Shown here one piece after another: positions 49,678 through 61,685 of a stretch of 64,000 nt of DNA. The notes beneath the pieces are model-generated. The model saw only the letters and a list, made by a program, of their open reading frames with translations. It had not been told where the DNA came from and made no database searches. The stretch comes from Eonycteris spelaea (lineage: Eukaryota > Chordata > Mammalia > Chiroptera > Pteropodidae): NCBI GenBank assembly GCA_003508835.1, contig PUFA01000086.1, positions 372,001 to 436,000 on the forward strand, read 5' to 3'. The first letter of the stretch is position 1, and each line of letters opens with the position of its first letter. The position numbers were made by a program, and so were the translations under genes.

Positions 49678-49697
49678 ATCTATCTATCTATCATCTA
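49562..49697. repeat. (TATC)n tetranucleotide microsatellite with ATC interruptions
   Basis: About 135 bp of TATC/CTAT units broken by 'atcatcatct'-type triplet slips at about 49612-49632 and 49676-49694. The uninterrupted blocks are about 45 bp each. It gives spurious Tyr-Leu-Ser-Ile repeat frames. Confidence 0.97.
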
Positions 49698-51194
49698 GCA
49701 TATATTTATTTTAAACAGGAGGGACCTAATTCCATTGGGGGGGGAAAGACAAGGTTATGCTTGCTAAGAAGATAGAGAGAATGAACAGTTGAAAAGAATG
49801 TTTTACTTAAGCTAGTGAGAAGAGAGGAGGGTCTAAATTTGGTTTTAGAAATTAAGATTACCATACAAGGTTTATAGATGAATATGCCCTGACTAATAGC
49901 ATGGATTCTAGCTTTGTTCTTTTATCCTTTCTTGCCTGTGTACCAAACACATTGTTACTTTTCTCTGTAATATTCTTTTCCTTTTTTATCCATTAAGCAT
50001 ATATTCCATTTCTTCTAAAAACACTTCCTAGACTCTCAATATTTGAATTAACATTTCTTTTAATTACTATAGCATTTATTGTTTATATAGTTATGTAGCA
50101 ATTACTTGCATAATGCTTTATAACAGTTTCACTTCTATATGAACGGCTATTCAGATATACTTCAATTTTCTGAAATTACTTGATAGAAGATTTTATACTC
50201 TTGGCACATAGTCATTTCACAAATGACTGACTTATTGATGGAAGCTGGTTTTTTAAAATTTATAAATTAATAATTTTAGAAATAGATTTGTTTGCTATAT
50301 ATATGGTTTCCTACACATTAATGATAAAAATTATGTAGGATGATAAAAGCAGAGGGCTATGTCTATAATTAATTTTTGAAACAATGAATTAAGTATAACC
50401 AAATATATCCTTAAATCAGAAATTTAAAATACTTAATTTTGTATATTAAAAAGATATAATTGGTTAAACTGTAAATATTGTTTTAATTAGTGTAATATCT
50501 TTTTAAACATTTCCTTTTTTCACAAAAGTAATTATGTTGTTGCTTGTCAAATTATACTCAGCTATGGCATAGAAAACAAAATATGGCTCTTATAGGATAA
50601 TCTGACTCATGATAGCACAAATGATTTTTCAGCATTGTCAGTGAATTGTCAATTTCCAAATATAAAACAGAGAGGAAAATATTGAAAACTTAGTAGGACA
50701 TGAATAAGGCCTAAGGAAAAAATATGATCTTATATTTATCTTATAAATATATAAAATATTATTTAACAATTAAAATGTGAACTGTTTTTCACAAATCTGA
50801 AATAAGTTTTAAGATATTCTACATAGCACCCTGTTGCAAAAATATTCTACTTATTATTTAAAGTGGTGAATGTATCAACATGCTTTTCTTCAACTGTGAA
50901 ACTTCAAACAAAAACCAAAAAAAAAAAAAAGGTATTTAGTTGCCGTTACATAAATATTATGCAAAAAATAATTTTGCTGGGGAAACTAGTCAAATCAGCC
51001 ACTTTATATTAGATTTGTTAAAAGTTCTCACCTAATTTTAGGTTTTTATTCCCCCTTCAATAACTGCAGTTTTAATGAGTGTAAAGAAAGTTGTCACCAT
51101 ATAATAGGCCACATGTTCTTAATTCAGAAGCACCAGTCAAAATAGACACTGTGTTTAAAAATAAATAAAGATTAATTTATAAGACACAAGAAAT
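49698..51194. other. Unassigned AT-rich DNA
   Basis: No gene or nameable repeat in about 1.5 kb. An A14 run lies at about 50918-50931 and a G8 run at 49737-49744. Confidence 0.5.
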
Positions 51195-51500
51195 TCCTTT
51201 AATAAATGATTATTGTCATTTAGCATGTGCTAGGTAGGCATCAGTACCCAAAATAAATTCAAAATCTAGAGAGAGGATATCATAGAAACAAAACCGGAAA
51301 AATAACTGTTTTTAAAAACGTAAGTCAGAGACAGCAGTAGGCACAATGGACAGTAGTCAGGCAAGTCATGGGTCATGAGAAGCTTCCAGGAGGAGGCAAT
51401 GATTGACCAGTTTTGGAAAATGAAGGGGGTGAAAAGAAGTGAACAGGCATTTCCACAAGGTGGCACACAGAGAAAGACAGGGAAAGGGAGGAATGACCAG
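51195..51500 (-). mobile_element. L2 3' end (antisense)
   Basis: Starts with the antisense L2 tail ('taataaatgattattgtcatttagcatgtgctaggtaggcatcag'). It proceeds to the inverted ORF end ('agcttccaggaggaggcaatgattgaccag'). A CTCF-like motif lies inside it at 51453-51466. Confidence 0.6.
51453..51466 (+). promoter_or_regulatory. CTCF-like core motif
   Basis: CCACAAGGTGGCAC matches the CTCF core CCASYAGRKGGCRS at 13 of 14 positions; the fifth base is A and not C/T. It sits in an antisense L2 copy. Binding is not demonstrable from sequence alone, and a single 14-bp match is expected by chance at an appreciable rate. Confidence 0.35.
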
Positions 51501-52047
51501 ATAGATGGTAAAATATACCATTTATATAAATTATTTGTACAGTTTGAAAGAGTAACTTTTTATATTCACAACTCTTAGAGGGAATAAAATTGTTGATGAA
51601 AAATAGGAAATACAGACTGCAGTGTAATGGTATTTCAGTGGATGCACAGGACAGGCAGATCTGGTGAGGCAGACTTCTCTTTGTTATGCTGAACTTTTAA
51701 AGATCAGTCATGGGCATAGGAATGATTAAGAGCTAGAAAATGTTAAGACGCACTAGTTTAAAATGAATGAAAGGAAAACATATACAAGTACTGATTGAAA
51801 ATTGGCCAGATATATGACAAAAAATACCTTTATTGGAGGAGGTTCTAAGGAAGCAAAATTATAGTAAGCAAAAACTTGTTATTTAAGGATATTTGGAACT
51901 GTATCAAGTGAAAATTTTCCAAATAAAACATACACAAATGTAGTTCTTGAGAAGAAAGATGTTTCTGAAACTTTTTTTAGGACTTAAAAGTTAGGTTAAC
52001 CAATGAAAAAAGAGCTGGAGAGTCATTACCTTTGCCGTGAGGTAGGA
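51501..52047. other. Unassigned DNA
   Basis: No gene or clear repeat. Confidence 0.5.
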
Positions 52048-52128
52048 TACTCTGTCTCTATCTCTGTCTTTCTCTATTTCTCTATCTCTGTTTCTGATTC
52101 TCTCTCTCTCCCTCCCTCTCTCTCTCTG
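52048..52128. repeat. TCTC/TCTG pyrimidine-rich tract
   Basis: About 80 bp composed almost wholly of T and C on the plus strand, with TCTCTG, TCTA and CCCTCC units. The complementary strand is a polypurine tract. Confidence 0.9.
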
Positions 52129-52381
52129 AAAATAACATTACCTGAGTCCAAGTTTTCTTTATTTTTATTAACTTTTCAGCATTCACTAAAGTGCCTGGTA
52201 AAATAAGAGGTTTAATTATTTGTCTACGTATTCAATATTCAAATAGTATGCAATTCTTCAGTTTATTAGAAGATTTTGAATTATCAAGATACTTTAGAAA
52301 ATAATATCAGGATCCTTTGAAAGGGTATTTTTAAATATGTTGTCATTAGTGCATTGTTTTATCATCTTCAATAGACAGGGA

Positions 52382-52403
52382 ATATATATATATATATATA
52401 TAT
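52382..52403. repeat. (TA)11 microsatellite
   Basis: Uninterrupted AT/TA run, readily unpaired and able to form a cruciform. Confidence 0.97.
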
Positions 52404-52924
52404 AAACCTTAAACATATAAAAAGGTATCTCTAAATTTTTAGGAAATTTGTAAGCATAAACTTCTATTTAATCATCTTTCTGTATACACGGGTATAATTG
52501 CCTCAAATCTATCAGATTTTTTGAGATATTATTATGTTTATTTGTTTTAAAATTCTCTATAAACATAATTGTAAAGTTGTTCAAATAGTCACAAGAATCT
52601 GCAAACGAGTAAGATGATACATTAAAATTAGTTTTTCAAATAATTAAAATCAAAAAGAGATTTTTACCAAAGAAAATTTATCATAGACAGAAATACAAAG
52701 AAATAACTTTCATTTTTATGTTTACATTGCAAGGAATTTGGCAACAAATATGCCATTTGTATTGGTTATAAAAAATACACAAAAGACATATGCTGAACAT
52801 ATCACTTATAATAGTATTCTAATTTTTCAAATAGAAGTACCCTTAGGCATAAAAACTAAAGTTTAGGAAGAAATGAAAACGTACATTCCTAGAAATGAGG
52901 AAAAAAATAGTCTCAAATCAATCT
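52404..52924. other. Unassigned AT-rich DNA
   Basis: Nothing recognisable. Confidence 0.5.
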
Positions 52925-53037
52925 TTGTTTCACAGATCAGGGAAAATTGGATCCAAAAAGATTAAGCAGCATCCCCAATGTCACCCAGGTGGGAACTGTA
53001 GGGTCAGAACAAAATCCAAGGTTTCTAGTGTTGACTC
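52925..53037 (-). mobile_element. MIR SINE fragment (antisense)
   Basis: 'tttcacagatcagggaaaattggatccaaaaagattaagcagcatccccaatgtcacccagg' followed by 'gggtcagaacaaaatccaagg' matches antisense MIR. The adjoining LTR begins directly after it. Confidence 0.6.
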
Positions 53038-53975
53038 TGAGGGGGGAGCAGAGTTTGCCACCCCAAAAGATGTCTTTTGGGGATACTGATTATTTTAAGC
53101 CGGTTATTTTCAAGAAACAAAACACTCAAGAAAAATGTGTGACCTCCCCACAATTGCCTAAAAGAATTTAGATGTAGGACTTGCTTCAGGAAGGGATATA
53201 TTATCACAGGTATAGTTTAATATAAACTAAGTATAATAGACAGGGAGGAACCTAGCAAGGCCTGTTGGATCAAAGTCCTCTCTGTGTCTCATTGTTAAAG
53301 ATGTCCCAGCAAACATGTATTTACCAAACATTTGATTTTCCTTCTCCATGTGAATGGCTTTCCTGCCCTTTGAAATCCCAGAACCACACCCATCAGACAA
53401 CACCTTCTTCTTAACTCAAGATGGTGTGTAAGCCTTAACTGCCTGATTATCTCTGGTCTCATATTCTTATGGAATCCCTATATGAGAATACACAATTAAT
53501 TTGGTTATTTTCTGCTGTTAATCTGTCTCATGTTAATTTTTTTAATTAAGTTTATTGGGGTAACATTGGTTAATACAATTGTATAATTTTCAGGTGTACA
53601 TTATAATTTGACATCTATATATTCTATTGTGTGTTTACCACCCAAAGTCCAGTTTCTTTCAGCTACCATGTATTTGATCCCCTTTACCCATTTCACCCTG
53701 CCCTTACCCCCCTATATTTGACCCACTTTACCCTGTCCACCTCCCCCTCCCCACCTCGCTCTGGAAACTAATAGTCTACAGGCCATGTCCATGAGTCTCT
53801 GTTGTTTGCTCTGTTCATTTGTTGCTTTTAGGTTTATATCCCACATATAAATTATATCATGTGATTTTCAACTTTTTCTGTCTGGCTTATTTCGCTTAGC
53901 ATGATTATGTAATTATCAGTCCAACCAGAAGCACTTAAACTGTAGGAAGAAAAAAATTACTTTTCCTCCCTCACA
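53038..53975 (+). mobile_element. ERVL-type solo LTR (LTR33-like), interrupted by L1
   Basis: Starts TGAGGG, then 'gtttgccaccccaaaag' and 'tactgattattttaagccgg'. The sequence runs to 'ctgttaatctgtctcatgttaat' at 53538, then resumes at about 53915 with 'ccaaccagaagcactt', a purine stretch and 'ttttcctccctcaca'. Removing the L1 leaves about 562 bp, almost the same as the 553 bp of the related LTR at 61686-62238. Both share the start, the 'gccaccccaaaa' box and the end layout. No internal retroviral region is attached, so it is a solo LTR. Subfamily from memory, so treat LTR33 as a likely and not a certain name. Confidence 0.7.
53539..53904 (-). mobile_element. LINE-1 3' end (bat-type), antisense, inside an LTR
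   Basis: On the plus strand it begins with a T-rich tail and 'aagtttattggggtaacattgg', the reverse complement of the L1 3' terminus. It ends at 'gcttatttcgcttagc'. It is the same subfamily as 33485-33815 and only about 365 bp long (severe 5' truncation). Flanking sequences 'catgttaatt' (53529-53538) and 'ttatgtaatt' (53905-53914) look like a target duplication with one indel. Non-coding. Confidence 0.85.
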
Positions 53976-54889
53976 AATCCTATGTTAAAGCTACTAGAAT
54001 AAGTTTCTCCAGGTCATGGGGTCATTTATATGAAAGTATTTAGCTTAGCTATTTATATAATCACCAAGCTTTTTAAAATCAAACCAACAAACATAATATT
54101 CCCCAAGGGCAGGGTTGCCTACATAACAGGTTCTCAGGATAGGCTACTGATGAATAGGCAAAGGTCTAAAGGCAGGCAAAAAGGAGGAACATTCCCAAAC
54201 TGAGTTAGCCAATAAACCAAATATTATCCACAGATATATCTTTCTTACTCAGGAAATATAGCATTTATTAACAACAACAACTAAAAATGTATAAACACCT
54301 TTCAAACTACAAATGAGAGATAAATGAAACTTTGGCATATTTCATTGAATAAATTGCAGAACAGTTAAAACTAATTTTGATAGAGTGTTCCCTGTTTCTT
54401 ATCAGTAAAAGAATTTTTTTTTAAGTTTAAAAGTGAAGATTAGTTACTTTTTAAAGATATTCCCAAACTCTTTTACATGGAAAGCAATATAAAATTAAGC
54501 TTATACTGGTGTGTTTTCACATCTTTAAATGATATAGAAATTATTCTTCTGAAATATTTTTAAAAATATAGATTAACTACATTTCAAATCGGGGTACTTA
54601 TAACAAGGACAATGATATTTTAGCATACTTTATTTTTCAAGTATTTGATATAAATGTTAAATTTCATCATGTAGATTTAGACTGTATTACAGCAATTAAG
54701 TTAGCTCTGAATCATTGATTCTTAATCAATATTTCAATAATAATTGATTCCAGTGATTATTATAGTATATGGAAGTTATATAAATTAAATTATAATATTC
54801 ACCATTTTTAAAAATTGGAACCTAAACTTCATCTAAAGACACGATTGGCTAAGTTCACCTCCTAATTCTATCATTGTTTTAACATTATA
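53976..54889. other. Unassigned AT-rich DNA
   Basis: Nothing recognisable in about 0.9 kb. Confidence 0.5.
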
Positions 54890-55062
54890 TGTTTGGATAT
54901 TTTATTTAATATCTTTGAACTGCCAATATCTTTATCTTTTAAATTCTGATAACAAATCCTACCTGCCAGATCTCTACATATATTACAGATAATACATGTA
55001 AAGCAACTAGTAAGATGTTTGACCCATAGTAAATACTCAGTAAATCTTAATTCACTTGCATT
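54890..55062 (+). mobile_element. MIR SINE 3' half (sense)
   Basis: 'ttaatatctttgaactgccaatatctttatcttttaaattctgataacaaatcctacctgcc' is followed by 'acatgtaaagcaactagtaagatgtttgacccatagtaaatactcagtaaat', the MIR tail. Confidence 0.65.
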
Positions 55063-55444
55063 TCATTTTGCTGGATCTACAGAGTTATTTAAACATCACA
55101 GCAATTATACAATATTTTGTCTAAGATGTATCTTTAATATATATACTTACTCAGATAAGTAAAATGTAAGTCAATTAGCAATAAACAAAAATCAGTGTAA
55201 TTTATTATCATTTTTGCTTTGCTTAGAGAAGAAACTTCCAATCAACAACTGATGTCTGTGAAATTTGTATACACAGCTGTCAGTAAAGAAGATGATTCTT
55301 TATTATTGTCAGGGATGTCATGGGAATTATTTCAAAAGTGATAATAAACTTAAATTGATCCATCTGTATGTAAATTGTTGATGAATTCCCTCAAGGCCAG
55401 GCCTTAACCCAGTTTATATATGCATAGTGACAAAATGTCTAGGG
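55063..55444. other. Unassigned DNA
   Basis: Nothing recognisable. Confidence 0.5.
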
Positions 55445-55615
55445 CACTTCTAGAACCTGTGCTAAATGTTTTAACACTGTCACTTATAATGTGTTATATG
55501 TTCTTTTCATAACACTACGAAGAGGCTATTATCCCTTAGTAAGTGAAGTACTTAAGTACCTGGTCTAAGACAAGCGACAGAACCAGATTTCAAAGTAGGC
55601 AGTCTAACTCTACCT
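55445..55615 (-). mobile_element. MIR SINE (antisense)
   Basis: 'ctgtgctaaatgttttaacactgtcacttataatg' then 'gctattatcccttagtaagtgaag', then 'caagcgacagaaccagatttcaaagtaggcagtctaactct' follow antisense MIR order. Confidence 0.65.
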
Positions 55616-56004
55616 TAGAAATACTTGAAGGTTCCTCACGCTGCCTTATGTGGCTGCCATAGAAATAACACAGATAAATAGCAGCCACCATATTTGACTT
55701 TGCCCCTAGTTTTTTCATCTTTGAATTATGAAACTAATGGATAATCTAAGGGATTGAGAGGGCAAAATTTCTTCATTGGTGTAGATGGTCATGTTTTTCT
55801 ACAATCCAGATTTTTTAGGCCATCTGTACTTGTCTGTTGGACTGTGGCCATTTATGAATAAACAAGCAGAGAGGACCATAATGGTGCTGAACCTATAATA
55901 TTGGCTCCATCATCACTCTTCTTTCTCACTTTCAATCTATCAACAATACCTAAATATGTATTAAATTTGCATAACTCTTCATACTGAGACTGTCTTTAAT
56001 TTAT
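55616..56004. other. Unassigned DNA
   Basis: Nothing recognisable. Confidence 0.45.
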
Positions 56005-56625
56005 TTCAGACACTATTTCTCTTAGCTTTGCTACTACGATAGGCTCTGTCTTGTTTCCTTGCCTCTAGCCTATTTCATTTAATCTGCTTTCCTTAATGCT
56101 GAGTAAGCCTTCAAATCCACAAATAGAATCAAGCTACATTCTCACTAAATTTTTTGCATGGTTACTTTCACAATAATGTAAATTCCTTTATGGTTCAATT
56201 CTAAGATCATTTTAGTTTTATGTCCCAGAGTTTTATGTACTTAAATACTATATTATTGTCCACTGAATAAGCTATATTTTTCTGAAAAATGTTTTCCCTT
56301 TTTCCCTCTCTCATAGATATTCCTCCTCTTTGGCAAACTCCTGCATGAGCTGCAGTTCTCAGTTGAGAAATTCTCTCAGGAAGCCCTCTTGGATCCTTTA
56401 ACTGTGGATTAGTTATCCTTAGTAGGTGTTCCTTTTATTTTCATTATTACTGTTCCTATAATAGCACTCATCATAATGTACTGTAATTGCCTCTATGCAT
56501 TTGTCCTTCATTAAATATAAGATCTTTGGAACAGTGTCTAACTGCTTTGTTCATAGAGGGTAGCATGAGATTTATTGCATACTTGATGCTTATACAATAC
56601 TTATGTTGAATGAATGAACAAAAAT
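56005..56625 (+). mobile_element. L2 LINE ORF end and 3' UTR (sense)
   Basis: The longest L2 here. The order is 'gctactacgataggctctgtc', 'tttcatttaatctgctttcctt' and 'tctcaggaagccctcttgga'. Then come 'aatagcactcatcataatgtactgtaattg', 'aaatataagatctttggaacagtgtctaactg' and 'tatgttgaatgaatgaac' at the end. The middle (56110-56280) is poorly matched. Non-coding. Confidence 0.7.
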
Positions 56626-57256
56626 GTCAGCACCTTTGTTTATAGCAAGGCAATTGGTTGTCTCACTCTGATGAAAAAAAAAAATCTGACTGGCAGACAT
56701 AGGTAGATTTGAAAATTTTTGAAAGAATAGAATAAGACATTTTAAAGTATAAGTCTGCAGAGAGAAAATAATTAAAATATGTCCTAAGGAGCTAAGCTTA
56801 GAAGCCAGTTATCTAGTAAACCCCAAAAGTTAAATGCCCCAAAGCTGTAATTATACAAGTAGCACCCAGGTTCAGCCTGTTATTTACATTTTATTTTTTC
56901 CAAAAAGGAAAAATTTAAAAGTATATACTGCCAAGTTTGAAATGCAGAAATATATTTCATTCCTTCAAGCCAAATCTTCGCAAGAAGAGAATTTCAACTT
57001 CAAAAAGTGATACAAGACCATATTTAACATAAAAATGAGCATTTCCCTACTTTCAAAAATGTACATTAGTCATTAGTATAGGTGATGATTTCACCCCACA
57101 CTCCCCTTCCATCATTTCAACTCCTTCCATTAAAAAAGAAACCTAACAAGCAATTTTAAAGTAATTGAAGAATTAAATCCTCATTGATAGCGTCATTTAC
57201 CTTTTTTGCCTGTCTTCACCACTTATTCTAGTGGTTTCATTAATATAGCTATTGCA
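56626..57256. other. Unassigned DNA
   Basis: Nothing recognisable. Confidence 0.5.
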
Positions 57257-57282
57257 AGAGAAAGAGAAGAGAGAGAGAGAGA

Positions 57283-57313
<31 letters not shown>

Positions 57314-57318
57314 AGAGG
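57257..57318. repeat. (GA)n polypurine microsatellite
   Basis: About 62 bp of GA with a few AA and GG interruptions, purine only on the plus strand; triplex-prone. Confidence 0.95.
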
Positions 57319-58268
57319 AAAAAGCTGTGAAAATGGCATATTATAAAATTAAATAGTGACATATTGTGTTGCTTGGAATCACAGTCGGAGTCTAGAGGCA
57401 AAATAGAAATAACAGATGCAATATAAATTCAGAGTTACCACGTGTGTCATACTGGAATTCAGTGTCACAAAATTAGCACAATATGTTCTACATGAAAAAA
57501 GACTAGGAAAAAAAGGGGGCTGGGGTGGGGGATTGTTCCAGCAACATACATGGAGAGAAAACAACATTTTAATCTTGATTTGGTAATAAATTTTGAAAAG
57601 AAATTATATACTATTTAGATTTCTTATTAAAATTTCAATCAAAGAAAAAATTACTTCTATATCAATATGGGCCTGTAAAATGGTTTTTTTGGGAATTATA
57701 AGATTTTTAACAATCCAATTTATTTTCATGAATTTACTTGCTTGAATAAACCTAATTAAATTCTACCCTAAAGCTCTTCACAGAGAGCTTCCTTATTTTG
57801 TTTGTCCCTTAGTGGTACTTCTGGTCTGGTTTGGGGAACAACCTAAGTCAAATGCATTATATTTGTAATTGAAAGTTAAATGTGTAATTTATTGAATAGA
57901 TACTTCATGTAATGTCTCTAATTGTATACTTTATTAATCACCTAATTTGTGTGTGATACACTACATAATCCACTAAGTACCTGAGTTTATTTTGGATTGT
58001 AATCCAGAACAAATTCTCTCTATAATAACTTATTTTTTACATGAAAAAGTAAAAGAATCCTCTCTCTCCACAGAAGATAATAAGAAAGTGAAAAAGAAAA
58101 TATATTTACACCATGTATTTTTTATAAAATTAGTGGCTCTTATCTAAATATTCTCCCATGACTCATGCCCTTTGACATGCAACTTTGCAACTCCATCACT
58201 AAAATTTCCAACTTCTCTCATGAACAAAGACAAAAGACCTCACATCTCCTCAACAGAAAAAAAATTTG

Positions 58269-58270
<2 letters not shown>
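57319..58270. other. Unassigned DNA
   Basis: No gene or repeat recognised. A G-rich patch at 57515-57531 has three runs of four or five G. Confidence 0.45.
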
Positions 58271-58311
<41 letters not shown>

Positions 58312-58327
58312 TACACACAACACACAA
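58271..58327. repeat. (AC)n microsatellite
   Basis: About 45 bp uninterrupted AC followed by ATACAT and a short second AC run. Confidence 0.97.
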
Positions 58328-58503
58328 TTTCTTAAATTACTTAAACACATAGTAGGCCATTTTTTTATAATGGGATATAAATGATATCATATTGCACTTC
58401 CTATCCACAATTCACTACCTTAACCACTATAATTTACATAATTAGTACCAGTCCCCATAAAAACTTTCTTAAGTCTCTGTTTTAGTGATTTAGTTTAGGT
58501 AAG

Positions 58504-58640
58504 TGCTATGGACTGAATGTGTTTCTCAAAAATTCATATATTGAAGCCTTATCCCCCATGATAACGATATTTAGAGGTGAGGGTCTTTAGGAGATAATTA
58601 AGTCATGAAGGTAGAGCTCTCATATGCCTGAGACTGACGG
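58504..58640 (+). mobile_element. MLT1-type LTR 5' fragment
   Basis: 'tgctatggactgaatgtgtttctcaaaaattcatatattgaagccttatcccccatga' followed by 'tttagaggtgagggtctttaggagataattaagtcatgaaggtagagctctc' matches the first third of MaLR LTRs in sense orientation. The remainder is lost or unrecognisable. Confidence 0.75.
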
Positions 58641-61600
58641 ACTTCGGCACACTAGTACAATAGAGTACTCATCATCTTCCCTAAATCAAATATCTTAAGC
58701 CTAAACAAAAATGTCATTTACTGCTCAAAATCCAATCAGATTTTCTTTGAAATATACAAACAAGAGAAAGAGGTCTTATCCCAAGATAAAATATGTTACA
58801 CTTGCCAAATGCCAACCGTACCGAGCCAAACTCCCACATGGATGTGCACTGATATTCTTATTTATGTTCCATCCTGATTAGCAAACCTAAAAAGTGGAAC
58901 TCAAAGCTAAGGAATGGTATTTTAAATTACTAGGTATAGAGGACTTTCTTAAAGTTTCCTGGGACATGTAATCGGAAACTTAATAGAGCAAAATATAAAA
59001 TGAAAATAGAATAATAACAATAATTATTCTGTAGATAGACATTCTTTTTCCAGAGAAATAGCAAAAGTGCTTGCTAAGCATGAGAAAACATGTATTTCTA
59101 GTAAATATTAGCAAACACTAGATGGTGATTTTAAACTTCTATTGACAGTGTATAAATTAGAGACATGAGAGTTCTACATTGTCTATATTAAAAGGCCAAC
59201 ATTCCTTGCAAATAAATATCTATGTCCTTTTTAACTCTAATAATCTATGTTTCATAATTTGATATTAAATTTACACTTTAGTATCACAGAGAGGCTAAAT
59301 TTGAAGAGACTATAAGATTCTTATCCACTCATTCAAAACTTGATTTTCTTTATACAAATAAAATAGTCACATAATTTATGCTTAAGCCAAGTTAACATGG
59401 GCTTAAATACTTTTTGAAGAAACTTTCTGTTGCACAAAAATTCTTATATTGTATATCATTTCTAATATATATTGATTGCAGTCTAAATTTGTCTGGCTTT
59501 AATGGGAATTGAAAATTAGCAATCAATAATTATGATTTGCCTGAAGTAACCATATTTGTCACATAAAGAAATGTTATTCATAGAGAAATATACCATACAT
59601 TTTAATTAACAAAAATATTAAAAATATATTAAGAAAAAAACTAATACAATAATTATAAACATTTAATATTATAATTTTGTGTATTTTTTGGTGCCAAAAA
59701 TGGCAATTCGCAATAATAACTACCATTTAAGTGGTGCTTACTAATCTAGACCTTACTCTAATAACTATCAATATAATGAATACTGTTTTGTCTTGAAAGA
59801 TATACATTCATATCTTAACATTGGAAATTTCTGGATGGTGGGCCTAAGTTGGATTTTATTTTGTATTTCCTGATTTTCTACAGTAATTAAATATTATACA
59901 TAAATTTTAACATGTTATAAAAATAAAGTATCTATGTATGCTTGTATTGTTCAATAGTTGTTGATTTTCAGATAAGCTTTGGTAAGTGGCTAATAGCACT
60001 TCCACTGAGTTCTTAGATTTTAATGTCCAAAGCAACTTATTCTATATTACATATATAAAAATTCTATCAATTGAAATTTAATCTTAATGCAGAGGCAAAT
60101 GTTAATACAGAAGAAAAATGAAACATCCTATTTAGGACAAGACTACAAATCTAATACAGTATCACAAAAGTCACCACTGCATTGCAGAAACAAAATCTTC
60201 CTAAGCAAAACAGCAATTTTCCAAAGTATGGCTCAGTGAGAATAAACCTATTTTTGGCACTACATTTATCCACATTTGATTTTTTTTAAAAAAAGATAAA
60301 AATGTAGCAATCAAATGTACTTCTAATACTTATTAAAAAAAAAGTTATTTAAAAATTTTGGAAATTTTGGTTGGAAATCTAACTTTATGCATTTTTAAAT
60401 AATTAGGAAAACTCTTTCAAAATTGAATATCGTCTTTAGTAACAAAACAATGTTGAAAAAAGTGAAGAAGTTTCAATGTTAAGTACATATAAACGTATGT
60501 TATATTCCAGATATATGAATACAGGTTCAAGAGATAAAAATTGACACTCCAATTAAAACACAAAATTACCCTGAATATTAGCATAATTTCCAACATAATA
60601 AGGATATTTTCCAAGCTTATTATGAGTAGATAAGCAGAGTGTATTTCTTCAGTTGCACCCTACTGCCATCCCTATAGTAATGCATGGCATTTAATATTTG
60701 CTATGACTCCAAAATTACCATAAGAATACAAACTACCAATTATGAAAAAAAATTCAACATTACACAATTCCATTAACCAGTGTTTAGATTCTGTATATAT
60801 TGTGGAGCAAAAGCAAATTATAGTTTGATAGAAATGTACACACTGTATTCTAACTCTACCTTTAATATCAATGTTTTGTTTATATAACAAAAAATAATTT
60901 TGAATAAATTCATAACATAATTATTTTTGAAAATCGAGTACAATCCATAATAAAAACAATCTTAATAACAAACTGAAGCAAAATACTCTCTACTGAATTC
61001 CCAAAGCAATAACACATTTTCAGTAGGTATATGCTATGTAATTAATATCTAATAAGTAAGTTAAATGTAGATCAAGGCTATGAAAATACAAGCATCCAAG
61101 CCTACCTATGTTGAAATCACATAATGTAATTTATGATAGATTCAAATTCAGAATGCTTAAAAGATTATCTCCTTGGGATTCCAGATGACAAGAGATATTT
61201 ATATGAATTTATCAGAACTCCTTCCAGATGCCTTACCTAAAGAAATAAAATAATCTAATCCATAAGAACTAAAGACTTGGAAAGAGATATTTGAGACTGA
61301 GAGATGCCAATACAATTTAGGAGGATTGGGAGATAATAACTAGTGTTTAAATGAGTTAGTAGAGCTGAAATTACTGAAACCAAAGTAGTTACTAGAATAG
61401 AGTCAACAGGAAGCAACACTATTTAGACTTCGTTCTCAGAAAGGTCTCAAGAACAGAAGGCAATAAGCACTTCAGCAGGCAATGTGAGTGAGGTTAGGAT
61501 TAAAGCAAACAAACAGGATTCAGACAGTTGTACAGAGATTTAGACATCAAATTGTATTCGCTACCTCACAGTCAATTGACTTAAGATTTCCCTCTGTCCA

Positions 61601-61685
61601 TATATCCCTCAGCACACAGAGATTAGAAGCAAGTATACATAGAGGAGGGAAGAAACAAAGTAGTGAGGCAGTGAGGCGAAGGTAG
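58641..61685. other. Long unassigned AT-rich stretch
   Basis: About 3 kb with no gene or confident repeat. A possible antisense MIR end lies at 59715-59800 ('ataactaccatttaagtggtgcttacta'). Small direct repeats of 'agtgagg' and 'gtagtgaag' occur at 61661-61698. Confidence 0.45.

Noticed and set aside
49562..49697. Regular repeats that might suggest a CRISPR array
   Set aside because: Unit is 4 bp with no spacers; it is a tetranucleotide microsatellite in a mammalian genome.
49524..49775. 83-codon frame with repeated Tyr-Leu-Ser-Ile
   Set aside because: Direct translation of the TATC microsatellite; not a leucine-rich or membrane protein.
57515..57531. G-quadruplex candidate
   Set aside because: Only three G runs of four or more are present; a stable three-tetrad quadruplex needs four runs of at least three, so at best a weak two-tetrad or bulged form is possible.
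60650..60680. Possible minus-strand CTCF motif around 'caccctactgcc'
   Set aside because: Three or more core positions mismatch the consensus.
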